DNA of 64,000 nucleotides, taken from positions 12,599,001 to 12,663,000 of the forward strand of contig OX387202.1 in assembly GCA_947561715.1 (NCBI GenBank), written 5' to 3'. Origin of the DNA: Ascidia mentula (taxonomy: Eukaryota; Chordata; Ascidiacea; Phlebobranchia; Ascidiidae). The notes below the pieces were generated by a model. That model was given only the letters and a program-made list of their open reading frames with translations. It was not told where the DNA came from and did no database searches. A program made the position numbers and the translations under genes. Below, one piece after another: positions 50,190-61,575 of the stretch (position 1 is its first letter; every line of letters starts with the position of its first letter).

Positions 50190-50830
50190 TGTCACCTACT
50201 ATGTTTCAAAGCTTTCGCAACAAACAGGTTCCAACCAAGTGGCGTGTGTCTGCACTGCATATAAACAAACCGCTGTTTTATGTAGTCACGTGGTTATTGA
50301 TGATGCAAGCATTTTTAAAAATATTCATATAAATGATATAAGGCAGCCTATAAATGTTTACCAGCCCAAAGTAAATTTAGACGTTTACAGACGTGTACTT
50401 TGTTTGAAAAAGTTAAGTTATTTTAGGTGTTTACTTATATATTTTCTTGGCAAAAATTGCAACTTCAATTTGATGTCTATGTGACCACAAGTTTTTTCCT
50501 AGACGGTACAAAAATAAAATGTTGTTGTGACACATTTGTACCACGTATATAACTATATTTCACAATAATATCATTATATTAAACAAATATGGCTAATTAT
50601 AACTTTGTCCATAGCCGTCCAATTTTATGTCATCTTTTAAATAAAATTAATTCAAATAATCTGTCGCTGCGGAACAGCACGTTTCAACTTCTGTAGCATT
50701 TGCAGATAAACTCTTCGGTGAAGGTCGTACATTTGTTTGTACTTTTATTCAAAATACCTATACCTCAAATCTTTGTTTTGTTTTTAGGACGTTACTTTCT
50801 GTTAGCAGCTGTGTTGAAGAAAAAGAAAAC
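50190..50830. promoter_or_regulatory. Bidirectional promoter between LYRM4 and ATP5MF
   Basis: 641 bp between two divergent start codons of mitochondrial genes. A splice acceptor (TTTTTAG, ending at 50788) lies about 42 bp upstream of the ATP5MF ATG, so ATP5MF has either a 5' UTR intron or a trans-spliced leader. No specific factor site is recognised. Confidence 0.5.
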
Positions 50831-51797
50831 ATGGCAAATTCACCCGACTTAGCTGTACACCCAAAGTACTTCGGCAAGAAAAGTGAGTTTTTATTCGTTT
50901 TTCAAATTTTACGTAATAGGCGATGCACGATTGAGAACTTTATGAAACTGGTGCTATCGATCATATTGTAACATTTGTGAACACGTATGTTCTCTTGTAT
51001 CAAGTAAAATCCCTGTTTTGCAGTGGAACCTGGTATGAAACTCCCCGGTGACACACGCTTATTTCGAAATGTTAAACTTTATGAAATTCCACAATGGCTG
51101 ATGAAAAGAGATTGGTCTCCACTTGGGATGTGGTTTTCCGTGAAGCGATGTAAGTTACTTACACAGTGCTCTTGAAATTTTACTTTGTACCAAGTGTTTT
51201 ATTGGCGAGAAGTTGTGTGGACTAGTTCCCATGTCCACAAACTCAACAGACTTTTTTGGTAGTTGACAACATACATGCATTGAATCAGTAAATAAACATT
51301 CAAGAACATGAAAACTTGACAAATGTGTTATCACTAAAATTTGGCAACCACAAAATGACACACCCAAATTTGTGTCCCCCACCAACCATTTGTGGCTCAT
51401 CGGTAAAATTTTGCAAATGTCCATGTCAATTCCAATTTTGGATTCATAAGTGTAAGACCATGTTCTGCAAGTATGTTTTCATATCTTCTGCAATTGGTGC
51501 TATCAACTTGAAGTGCAAATGTAAATTTAACAAACAAATATTTGTGATGAGATCTGCAATGAGAATTCGTCCTTTTGTTTCACATGTAGTTAAGCATGGC
51601 ATACATTCCAAGTGGCTTCTGAAACGCAAGGCCGGGGGTAACTTTTATGCCATGTTGGCTGTTTCACTCGGCATCGTCAATTATTTGGCAGAATACTCCA
51701 GAATAAGTAAGTGTCAAAATGTGAACCCTTGTTAGATAAAAATTTTATAACTTAATGTAAACTTGCAGAGGCTGAGAGGAAGAGGAGGTACCATTAA
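50831..51797 (+). CDS. ATP5MF: ATP synthase subunit f, mitochondrial
   Basis: Membrane subunit of the peripheral stalk of the F1Fo ATP synthase. Four exons in phase, 107 residues: 50831-50882, 51024-51149, 51590-51706, 51769-51797. It matches the family in order: KLYEIPQWLMKRDWSPLGMW (human KLGELPSWILMRDFSPSGI), then one membrane span (FYAMLAVSLGIVNYLAEY), then the conserved basic end KAERKRRYH (human KHERLRKYH). The last exon has only 29 bases. A polyadenylation signal AATAAA lies at 51913-51918. Confidence 0.87.
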
Positions 51798-52032
51798 AAA
51801 GTTCTGGTTTAAGAGTTTTTGTAGGAATTATTGGATATTGTTTGGATGTTCAAAAATTGTTTTCCATTCTATTCAAACCATCTGTTTAACTATAAACCAT
51901 GCGTTTTCACCCAATAAATATCTGTTGAAAGCTTGTAGTCTTTGCCTGTAAACAGGTCTTGTTATACCAGTGTACAAAAATATGAACTTGAAAAACAATG
52001 GAAGTTGCAATATGCAACAAAAAAACTTAACT

Positions 52033-54346
52033 TTACAGGGTGTTATCATTATTTAATCTAGGGCAACTATCACTGCCCTTTTCTTTACGATTTTCTGCCT
52101 TTGCGATTCTGGAGCCAAACTGTATGGCGCGCTTTGGCAAAATAGCTGCTCCACGTAAACCAAGTTTGTATGCTGCACAACGCAGAAGAATCTTCTCTCC
52201 CACACCATGTGGAAGCCTGTAGTCTGATTTGAGGTAAACCGGCAATTTTGCAAGGGTTCGTGCTACATTCTCGTCAAGAAATGGAAATCTTGCTTCCTTT
52301 CCATGATCTGATATCACCCTAAAAGTATGTCCAATAGGTCAGGAAATTGTACATGAAGACTAGAAACCAACACATAGGCAATAAATCATAATTGACGCAC
52401 TATTTTGTCTTTGAAGTGTGGAATGGCAGTTAAATCGCGTGTATCAATAGGTTGATTTTATTTAATTACATTCAAGGTTTAGTAAATATTAACAAAATAT
52501 TTCACTACACAAATTTAAAGGAGAGGAGTCATTTTACCTGTCATCCCGGCCCATGTTTCGCTCAGAAATCCTTTCAATGTCCATGTTCATTTCTTGACCG
52601 ACCAGGTCCCAATCTTTGCAATTTTCAAATATTCCTCTATGCCGTGAATAACCTCCTAGCTGTTCATCTGCCCCTATACCACACAAAATAATCCTACAAT
52701 CAGATGTGTAGTCTTTAATCATATTTTCTTCCATTATTTTTCCCTTTGCTCTCGCTGCAAACCAGATAGCACATGCTATACTGTCATCCAACACCGTTTC
52801 TTTGGGATAAGTCAAATTGCCAATACGGGCATTTCTCATTGAAATAAGTTCATCCACAGTGATATTTACAGTTATAAAGTTCCACTGACGATTGGGAAAG
52901 AGCCTTTTCAGTTCCTGCCATGATGCTAAACCAGTTATTCTGTCTGGTACCATGTAACTGTCATTGATCTGGCCAGGTTGCTTGCCTTTTTTGGATTTTT
53001 TTTGTTCAAAAGCAACATTAATTAAATCGATTACTTTTCCTGTGGCCAAACAGAGATGAGACAATGCTGCAATTACAGTGCAGTCAATTCCCCCAGAAAA
53101 TAAAATGCCCAAGGGCCTTGTTGCATTTTCATTGCAGATTTCCAACCTTTTTTGAACAGCAGTTTGAAGGCTTTTGAGAAACTCTTCATATACCTCTGAA
53201 ACAGCACATTTAGCATAATAGATTTCCAACATTTGTATGGCTTTACTCTTATCCAACATCACAGAAGTAACATCAGGCATAATAGTGTTGATTTTGAATT
53301 GCTTTGTGGACAAATAATTCTGTATTGGTGCCATTGTATTCACAATCCATCCCTCAATTGCCACTTCCTTTGATGTGTTGTCAGTGAACCGAACCCATGG
53401 GTAGCAAACAATTTCTGGTTGATCATTTGAGATTTTACTTAAATCTAAACAGTATATTCCACTTGCTGGAAGTTCCACCCATTTTTTGCTGCCATTGTTT
53501 CGGATAGAACTAAGCATCAAACCTTCTGGGCCTGTTGACAGCAAAAGACTTCTTCTACCGAAGTAGTCTCTTCCAAACCATAATTTACTTGAGACCTTTT
53601 CGAAGTATACGAAAGCCCATGGGCCCTGAATAGAAGCCAAAATGTTGCAAATTTGTGATGGTGTTGTTGCTTGATCTAAAGAAGTTGCCACTGCGGTGGT
53701 GTCGCTTTTGTTGTCAGGTATCTAAAATCATGTTTTATTAAACTGGCCAGACATCTTCCATTGCCAGCTAAATACCAGCCTTCAAATACTTTATTCTTGT
53801 GCTTCTGTGTAAACTACAACTACTACATAAATGTTATACCATGATTATACACAGTTTTCAAAACACAAGAACAGTACAATACTAAGGACAAATTTGTTGT
53901 GAATGGTACTCAGTGTTACCTTATATCCACCAAATACTTCTCCATTCCAACAGAAAATGTTTCCATTTTCTGCAACAAATGGCTGTTTTTCCATCACCTC
54001 ACCCCTCATGTGCAGTACAGTTGCTTGGAAATGGAGAGAAAAATGGTCACATTCCGTTTTATAAAAACCTTGGTGGTCTGGCCCACGTCGCAGTAACCCC
54101 TCATCGACCGGGCTGTCTTCTGATGGGCATTCCTAAAATGATTGTACAAACGGTTTTAATTTAAACTTAAAAAAACTATCTTGTACACGCAAAATTATAC
54201 AATTGTATAAAGGGTTTGAACTTTCACTGCCACTTCGATTATTCATTACAATATACTGTATAGAGAAAAGCCCTGTTACGTAATACGAAAATTTGTTAAC
54301 GTACTACTACCTTTTTTGTTCTGACCGAGCAAAATATTCCACACAT
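52033..54346 (-). CDS. ASNSD1: Asparagine synthetase domain-containing protein 1
   Basis: Four exons in phase, 572 residues: 54311-54346, 53920-54132, 52538-53721, 52033-52318. The N-terminus MCGIF keeps Cys2, the nucleophile of class II glutamine amidotransferases. It is followed by [23 protein letters not shown] and [14 protein letters not shown]. The synthetase half has a PP-loop ILFSGGIDC, with Cys where SGGxDS normally ends in Ser, then [20 protein letters not shown] and [14 protein letters not shown]. The last two stretches match human ASNSD1 (643 residues) rather than ASNS. Biochemical activity of the family is not well established. It ends tail-to-tail with ATP5MF, about 235 bp apart. 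Confidence 0.9.
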
Positions 54347-55187
54347 GACCGTCAACACAATAATCTACAACTATATTGAACAAACAAGGCAATGTGTGTT
54401 GGGGAACTACCGGTAGGGAAACTACATTGTCTATTCATGCTTTCTATTCAGGAATTTTCCGAATCATTTGATAAAAAGTTTGGGTTACGCGTTATATTTT
54501 AGTTTAATGAATAAAGTCATACTAATTGTTTTTCATGACCTTTACTGAAATAAAATACAGTTTCTGTTTTTTTTTAATTGATCATGTGGCGTTCTAGGTT
54601 TTTTTCTTCGTCACATCCGGGCCGGTGATCAGCAGACATTTCAGTTTAAAGGGAAGATATTGCAAGAAGGAACCTTTGTGTGTAGCCGTTTTGCCGCAGT
54701 GTGTTTGTTCTTTACTGCATTCCAGTTTTTTATTGTAGTTCTCTGGCAACGTAAGATATGTGGTTCTATTAATTTATTAGATACGGGGTTCTCTATACGC
54801 AATAAACTCTACTAATTTTTTGATTTGTTTTTCATTTACGGTAGTAGTCACTGTAGTCAGAAGATGTCATGACTTATTTCTTTGGTTCATTTACCGTACT
54901 CGAACCACCAACCCTAAACGATTACATTGCAATTATCCTTCAGTCTTGATGTCAGTTTCAGTTATATGCACAGTGTATATTATAGGCTACCTGACTCGAT
55001 AACCTTTATGGTTTTATCGGTGCTCAGCATGCCATTTTATTTTATGTATATTGTTCATCCGCGCAGTTGTTTTTTTCGATATACATATAACATAAACAAC
55101 TAATTTTGCATGGATGCTTTTGATTTATTGTACGTTATTTTGTGTCACTATTTAACTATGTTTACAGATACCCTCAGTATTTTAAAC
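54347..55187. promoter_or_regulatory. Divergent promoter region of ASNSD1 and cathepsin A
   Basis: 841 bp between divergent start codons. An acceptor (TTTACAG, ending at 55166) lies 21 bp before the cathepsin A ATG. In mammals the ASNSD1 leader carries an upstream ORF encoding a prefoldin-like protein; I could not see a convincing equivalent here. Confidence 0.45.
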
Positions 55188-58100
55188 ATGTTACGTTTGT
55201 TACTTGTATTTGCTGGCCTTGCATGCACATTGGCAGCAAAGGCAGATGATTTAGTCACTCATCTGCCAGGCATTTCACCTTTTCCATCATACAAGATGTA
55301 CTCTGGCTATTTGGATGCATCTGACAACAAACACTTTCACTACTGGTATACATGTTGTTGAGTCAAAAGTTGCATCAATACCTATTATGGGAAGTTTTTT
55401 GCATTACTTGCGAAATAGCCCAAATATTATAATTTAAATTTTTGTCTGGAATCTTTTATAACCTTAATAAAAATGTTAATTAGTATATATTATGCAATTA
55501 GGTTTGTGGAATCACAAAATTCACCAACAGAGGATCCAGTTGTGTTGTGGCTGAATGGAGGGCCAGGCTGCAGCTCGTTGGATGGCTTTCTTTCAGAAAA
55601 TGGACCATTACATGTTTGTGAACATATATGTAGTATTTCTTTGTTAAATGCCTTGCACTGATAAATAGATCAATTAAAATATATGTAGCAAGAATTTTTT
55701 TTAAATGTCAATAAATATAAGTTTGGAAAAGAAAAATGTTCAACTTCAAAGTTATTTTGTTCTTTGAAGGTTAATGATGATGGAGAGACATTGTACAACA
55801 ATCCATACAGTTGGAACAAAATTGCCAATGTGATTTACCTTGAGTCACCAGCTGGAGTTGGCTACTCCTATGAGGAAACCGGGAGCACAGCTACCGATGA
55901 TGATCAAGTGAATATAAATAGATTTAGATTTTGCAAGAAAAGTTTTTTTATGTACACTTAATTTCTGCCAATATCCAATTGTCCAACCAAGTTGTTTTCT
56001 ATTTTTAGGTGGCGATGCACAATCACAATGCACTCGTAGATTTTTTTAAGAAGTTTCCTGAATTTCAAAAAAATCCCTTTTATGTCACGGGTGAAAGCTA
56101 TGGTGGAATTTACATTCCAACACTGAGTGTCCGAATAATGGAAGGAAGCTTTAAAATAAACTTCAGGGTAAGTTGCATATTCAATTCAAGGCCTGCAAAA
56201 TATTCACAAATATTATGCTTTATTGTATGCAGGGAATTGCTGTGGGAAATGGCTTGAGCAGCTTTCCATTGAATGATAATTCTATTGTATTCTTTGCTTA
56301 CTACCATGGTATATTTGGTGCGAGGTAAGCCATGGCAAATAAAACATAAAAAACATTTGCTCAATTGTTTGTTTTCAGTTTGTGGGGCAATTTAACGATG
56401 CATTGCTGCACCGGTGGGGTTGGTGTTCCGGCCAATTGCAACTTTCACAACAGCCCCAATGAAAAATGCCAGTCGGCGGTAGGTGTTTTTCTGTGTTAAG
56501 TGGTGGATGGGATATGATATAGTGTTGTCATGATTTACAAAATCTTTGAATACGAAAGCAATCGTTGCCAGTTAAAGTTTTATTCATGCTGTCATGGATG
56601 ACTTTTTTACTACATGTACTGAATAATTCATGATTGGCATGCTCTGAAGAAGCATGATGATTGGTCATAACAGTGATGCGGTGTCCTGCTTACAGATCAT
56701 TTCCACTTCCAAATATGTAAACAAAGAACTAAATATTTAATTAAACTAAATAAAAAAAAAGTTAGCAAGCACATGCTTTTCATGTATAAGGCCAGGTCCA
56801 CACTCACGCTTCGCGCCGGCGGATTCTTAATCCGCAAAGCGTAAGTGTGGACCCGGCCTAATACTTGATTTAAAGTAATTTTTTAAAGGTTTGTACTTTT
56901 TCAGGTGGCGATAGCTAATGAGCTCGTTTACTCGAGTGGTTTGAATGAGTATGCTTTGTATCTTGATTGCTATGGAGGCGAAGGAACAGGCATGCAACGC
57001 TACCAGCACGACATGAGAAACCTGTTCACAAAAAACAAACTGGTTCAAAAATTCCGAAGCCTTTCTGAGAGGGTATGAATATTTCTTTATTGAAGTACAT
57101 AGAAATTTGAAAGTATGAACAATTGACATATATATTTGCATAAATGTAATGTAATTTATGCTTGTTGGTAGTGATTATAAAACAGCTAAGCAGTATTTAA
57201 AAAAAAAGGCAAAACTGAATAAAATTGGGTATAATGGATTTTAGAATAACAATTCACGTCAAAAACTGCAAAGTGTCTATTAATTTTGCATGTATGTAAA
57301 TGGCATTATATTCAGCTAAGCTTCAATTACTTTTGTCTCTTGAACCGCACACGTTGTGCATTCAAGCAGAGAGTTGTTTATTTCCATTTAGCAGTCCCAT
57401 GATCCAGTCACATGGGAGATAGTCTTGTGACCCTATTGTTTAAATTGCTGAAAAATTTGATTTTTTTCCATGGCGCCAACAACATTATTAACTTTGATAC
57501 AATAGTCACACAAAGTCTGTGGGCAAGCTGTTAATATTTGACATCCACCATTGCTGCAATAAATCCTGCAACTGACTATAACCTCTTGTTTGTAACTAGC
57601 CAATAAATTGTTATATCCGAATGTTTGCCCTATTGTCACTTGCTGAATGAAACCTTAGAAATGAGAACGCAATAATGACAGTTTTCGCGAAAATCTCGTT
57701 TTTTTTGTGTTTCTGACGTTTCAGTTGTTTCTCCTCAACTTTGCAGTGTTCCGCGAAAAAAGGGTTACGTGACACTTGTTTATGCTACCCAGTGTTTGCG
57801 TATGCGGTTTGCTTACATGCAATACAAAACGTGAACAAAATGGGAAAAAATAGTCTGTCATCAAAATACTTTGGAAATGTAACCCAAGGCACCTCTGAAG
57901 TCTATATTGGCCTTGTAACTTTCCATGGGTGGACATAGATAGGTTTATAGATCATAAATGTAGTTTCTATATTTGTTGTTGCGCTTCGTTCCGAAACTGG
58001 AGTGGAACAATACGTGCACTATAAGCAATTTCTATACCGCTATTATCGTGTACTTCCTTCTTTGGAGATTACGTTGGTCTTTACAGAAACTGTCGCTCTA

Positions 58101-58835
58101 CCAAACGAAAAAACAAAGCCAGCAAATGAAAAGCGGACAGGCTGGGGGAGTCGTACCCCCTTGCATCAATTCAACGGCCGAAACCAACTGGTTGAACAAA
58201 CCGGATGTGCGAAGTGCTCTTCACATTAAGGCTGGACTTCCGGTGTGGTCTGTGTGCAGGTTGGAAGTTTGCATTGTGCTTGGTTCTCCCGTATATACCG
58301 GGAACTAATTTGCATTGCGCATTAACCGGCGTACTTTAATAGAAATCTCGAACGCTATGTGCTTGCCAGCAGACTTACTCACATTCTTTGCTTTCTAAAC
58401 ATTTGAATGTGGAAGTCGGCAGACCAACTTTCCATATTCCAGTTTGTGCAAAGTAATACCAAAACGCTATTAACTCTACCGTGGTGTCATTGGATATTGT
58501 TATTTCAGTCACAATTTTTTTCTTATGCGTGTAAAACCCCCTGATTTTAATTTGTGTTGCAGCAACATCGCGTACAGCATGATCTACTCCAACATGACCG
58601 CCCAATACCACCAGCTCCTTAAACACGAAAACTTCCGCATACTTCTGTACAACGGCGACACCGACATGGCTTGTAATTTCTTGGGTGACGAATGGTTTGT
58701 TGAGAGTTTGAAGCAGCCAGTCACAAAAGCCCGTGCGCCCTGGTATCTCGAAGGCCAAGTCGCCGGCTTCGCCAAAGCATACGGAAGTATCAGATTTACA
58801 ACCATTAGAGTAAGTGGGCGATCTCTTATATATAT

Positions 58836-58866
<31 letters not shown>

Positions 58867-59308
58867 CCATGATGTAATTATGCAAATATAATGTTTCTGT
58901 TGTTGCCAGGCATATTGTATTTTAATAGTCTGTTCTTCTGGCACATTGAAAACGTAACCTTTATTCACTGACGTTTCGCCTGCTATCCAGTGATGTAATT
59001 TTTGTTTATTTACTGATGTTTGACTTTTGGGCACTCTTTTTTGTTGTTTTAATATACGTAATCCCCCTAAATGTCAAAGTTGGATATTGTGTGGCATGCT
59101 TGATGGATTTCTAAGGTTTAGAGAGAACTAGAAACCAAATTATCCAAAACTAAAATAATCATATTGCGCATGCGCTTGCCGAAATTGCTTTGAAGTTTTA
59201 CAATGCCTATTTTATTATTTCCAGGGAGCGGGCCACATGGTCCCACAATGGGCCCCGGAATATGCTTACGCCATGTTCGAGAAGTTTCTAACCAACGCGC
59301 CCTTTTAA
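55188..59308 (+). CDS. CTSA: Cathepsin A (lysosomal serine carboxypeptidase), copy 1
   Basis: Lysosomal carboxypeptidase of the S10 family, also called protective protein. Ten exons in phase, 476 residues (human about 480): 55188-55345, 55502-55613, 55770-55907, 56009-56167, 56233-56324, 56379-56478, 56905-57072, 58087-58259, 58563-58809, 59225-59308. A signal peptide ([13 protein letters not shown]) starts the protein. All catalytic parts are present: oxyanion motif [10 protein letters not shown], Ser in TGESYGG, Asp in [11 protein letters not shown], His in GAGHMVP. The residues binding a substrate C-terminus (Asn in LNGG, Glu in SENGP, Glu in GESYGG) are kept. It should be an active enzyme. 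Confidence 0.93.
56787..56860. mobile_element. Foldback MITE, about 74 bp
   Basis: In a cathepsin A intron. The right arm (AATCCGCAAAGCGTAAGTGT and on to 56860) is an inverted copy of the left arm (56787-56825), apart from a few substitutions and a 6-7 base CG-rich insertion. GGTCCACAC is shared by both arms. There is almost no loop, so the whole is one hairpin. Confidence 0.75.
58827..58866. repeat. Microsatellite (TA)n(TG)n
   Basis: An AT-dinucleotide run passes directly into a run of eight TG units in the intron after exon 9 of cathepsin A. Confidence 0.9.
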
Positions 59309-59772
59309 ACAGCAGTCTTCATCCAGTTCTTTTGACCACTGTTGCCATGGACGCCATCGTCACAACGAATCTATACTTTTTAATCATTCGTTGGTTTGCT
59401 ATGCACACAACATCATGCATTTTGAACCTCTTTTGATGACATTGTGTTTGAAATGAACAATGAGTGTGTTTACTTTTATGTACATATATCTCTTTTGTGC
59501 CATTTTTTTGTGTTGAAACCCACCTGATTGAAGATTATTCATTTGTAGCACTAATCAAGTATCGTGTTTGTGATTTTTAAGTTCAAGTGCGTTCATAGAT
59601 TGATTTTGCTTATGTTTTTTGATTGTGTGCCAATAGCAAGTGTTAGAATACATACGACGGAATGACCTCGGTGTTTTTTTTTACATACGCAGAAACAAAT
59701 ACGGACACAATGTAGCATTAGTTCTGGGTGAAAGCATAGACATCAGTGGTTGTCAAAGTGTTTAGCGTAGAT
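59309..59772. other. 3' flank of cathepsin A copy 1
   Basis: 3' UTR and spacer. A hAT-like end (CAGTGGTTGTCAAAG) at 59747 lies just before the MITE starting at 59773 and may belong to a partly overlapping element. Nothing else is recognised. Confidence 0.4.
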
Positions 59773-60185
59773 CAGGGGATCCGAAACCGGGGTCCGCATC
59801 GACTTCTCGGGGATCCGTAATGATGTCTCAAAAAAGACAATTATTACGTTTTATACAGTGCGTAAGCAATAATCACTGCAGTGATTCATAACTGGAGTGG
59901 TTTCGTAAGCTTTACAATAGGTACATGGTACTTACTCTATCCTTGTGTCTTGCGATTTCAAAGTTGTTTAAATTTTTCTTTCTTTTTTTCGTTTCTTTCA
60001 CTACGCGTCCATGACGTAAGATTCACACACTTATCGCTATTGTTGATATTCGTTATTGTTTATGTTGTTTGTAGAATTTTCAACGCTGATTACGTTGCAA
60101 AATGATGTGACGTAAGACAGGGGGCCCGAGGAAAAAACAGGTTTACAAAATGGGGTCCGCGGCCAAAAAAGTTTGGGAAAACGTG
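59773..60185. mobile_element. hAT-type MITE
   Basis: 413 bp. The left end CAGGGGATCCGAAACC and the right end read on the other strand, CACGTTTTCCCAAAC, with internal GGGGTCCGC at both sides, form degenerate inverted repeats. The flanks GCGTAGAT (59765-59772) and ACGTGGAT (60186-60193) match at 6 of 8 positions, so this is an older insertion than the one in the kinase intron. Confidence 0.6.
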
Positions 60186-60676
60186 ACGTGGATAATACGT
60201 GAAAGTCTTCCTGATGGTCCCGAGCCAGATGACAAAAGGGTTGAGACAAAAAAAATATTGTGCGAAACTTTAGGATCACGCAATGTGCTTCAGTTGTTAC
60301 AGATATATCTTCACACCGTCTAATGTGTTCTGCTAAGCTTATTAATGATAGATACGTAACACATCTTTTGTTGTTGTTGTTTTTTTCAAAAAAAAACAAA
60401 AACAAAAAAATATATAACTAGTTAATATAAAAGGAAAAAAAAAATGAAAAGTTTTTCTTCCAATTGCCGATATGTGTTTTTCTTTTTGCAACGCCCGTAC
60501 CTTCCATAGGGCCGGTCCTATGACCAAGAATGGTTCCACCGGTCCTTCGTCACGTCACCAGTCGAAATGATTGCTGCAAGTTGTTGTGCGTATTCGCTGA
60601 CGTTTGCGAGAAATAAAATGAATTGAATGAATTGAATTTTGAAAAGCAACATAAATTTTTGCAAAAACTTATTTTG
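60186..60676. other. Spacer between MITE and Penelope-like relic
   Basis: AT-rich spacer with A-homopolymer runs near 60390-60445. There is no recognisable gene. Confidence 0.4.
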
Positions 60677-61263
60677 AATTATGAATCTGACGCTCTTCTG
60701 GTGGAGAACAACAAATATACACCTCTTGTTTAAAAAAGATTGTGACCCAATAAATCTGCCCTATGTGCCCACATGCTTGACACCGACCACCGTATCAATT
60801 GGAAGGAAGCAAAAGTATTAAAACAAGAAACAATTTTGGCAAAACGGTTGGTTGTGGAAAATTATTATATTAATTCGCTACCGAATGTTTTAAATCGGAA
60901 CGATGGAAAAGTACTTTCGCCCGTGTTCCGCAATTTCGCCCGTAACAATTCGTGACTTTTGTTTCCCATGTTTGACCCATGATCGATGTTGTCCATTGAA
61001 TTATGTCCCGCTGTGTTTTAGCTGTTACGCCCTTTTGTTTTTTCGTCGCTCAATTTCTTTGCCCTGTTGGTTCGCTTCGCTACTGTGGTTGTTTTATTCT
61101 CTGAAGAAGCCTAGTCGTACGTACAGGCGAAACGTCAGAAAATACAATCTTTTTTAAACAAGAGGTGTATATTTGTTGTTCTCCACCAGAAGAGCGTCAG
61201 ATTCATAATTCATTATGATACCTGGTGGTCAAAGCCTATTTTCAGTTTTCAAAACTTATTTTG
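60664..61263 (+). mobile_element. Penelope-like element relic with inverted terminal repeats
   Basis: A fossil retroelement fragment. Inverted repeats of 68 bases (60676-60743 and 61144-61211) bound a centre that includes a stretch resembling the C-terminal part of the Penelope GIY-YIG endonuclease (HRINWKEAKVL; LSPVFRNF) at about 60773-60955. A hammerhead-like core lies at 61101-61132. A 13-base direct repeat AAAACTTATTTTG at 60664-60676 and 61251-61263 looks like the target duplication. Penelope elements are known to carry terminal repeats in direct or inverted orientation and hammerhead motifs. The element is 5'-truncated and not whole. The near-identical repeats suggest fairly recent insertion. 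Confidence 0.7.
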
Positions 61264-61575
61264 TTTCTTGATATGTACGATTATTCCAAACTTAAACCAA
61301 CAACCAAAATTACTCTTCGAATACCAACCCCCTAAATTCAAACTCATTTGATCGCACAATATCATTCTTACGACGGCTACAAATACAAAATCCGATATTA
61401 GTCATTTGATTTCGATGAGTTCATGCCGTTACCATCAAAACAAAACAGCTGATCGATTGTGACGTCATATGGCGCTACGCTCAAATTGCGTCCCAAATCC
61501 CGCAGGAAGTCTGTGCCGTGACGTCGTTGTTGACATTTCGAAATCTTTTGCGGATTGCAGTCACGTTTAGTAGAC
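61264..61575. promoter_or_regulatory. Upstream region of cathepsin A copy 2
   Basis: The promoter and leader of the second cathepsin A gene should lie here. It contains TGACGTCA at about 61460. An unpaired splice acceptor (GCGGATTGCAG, ending at 61560) lies 15 bp before the ATG at 61576. Confidence 0.45.

Noticed and set aside
58375-59034. Minus-strand open frame of 219 codons
   Set aside because: Antisense shadow of cathepsin A exon 58563-58809, extended through low-complexity intron.
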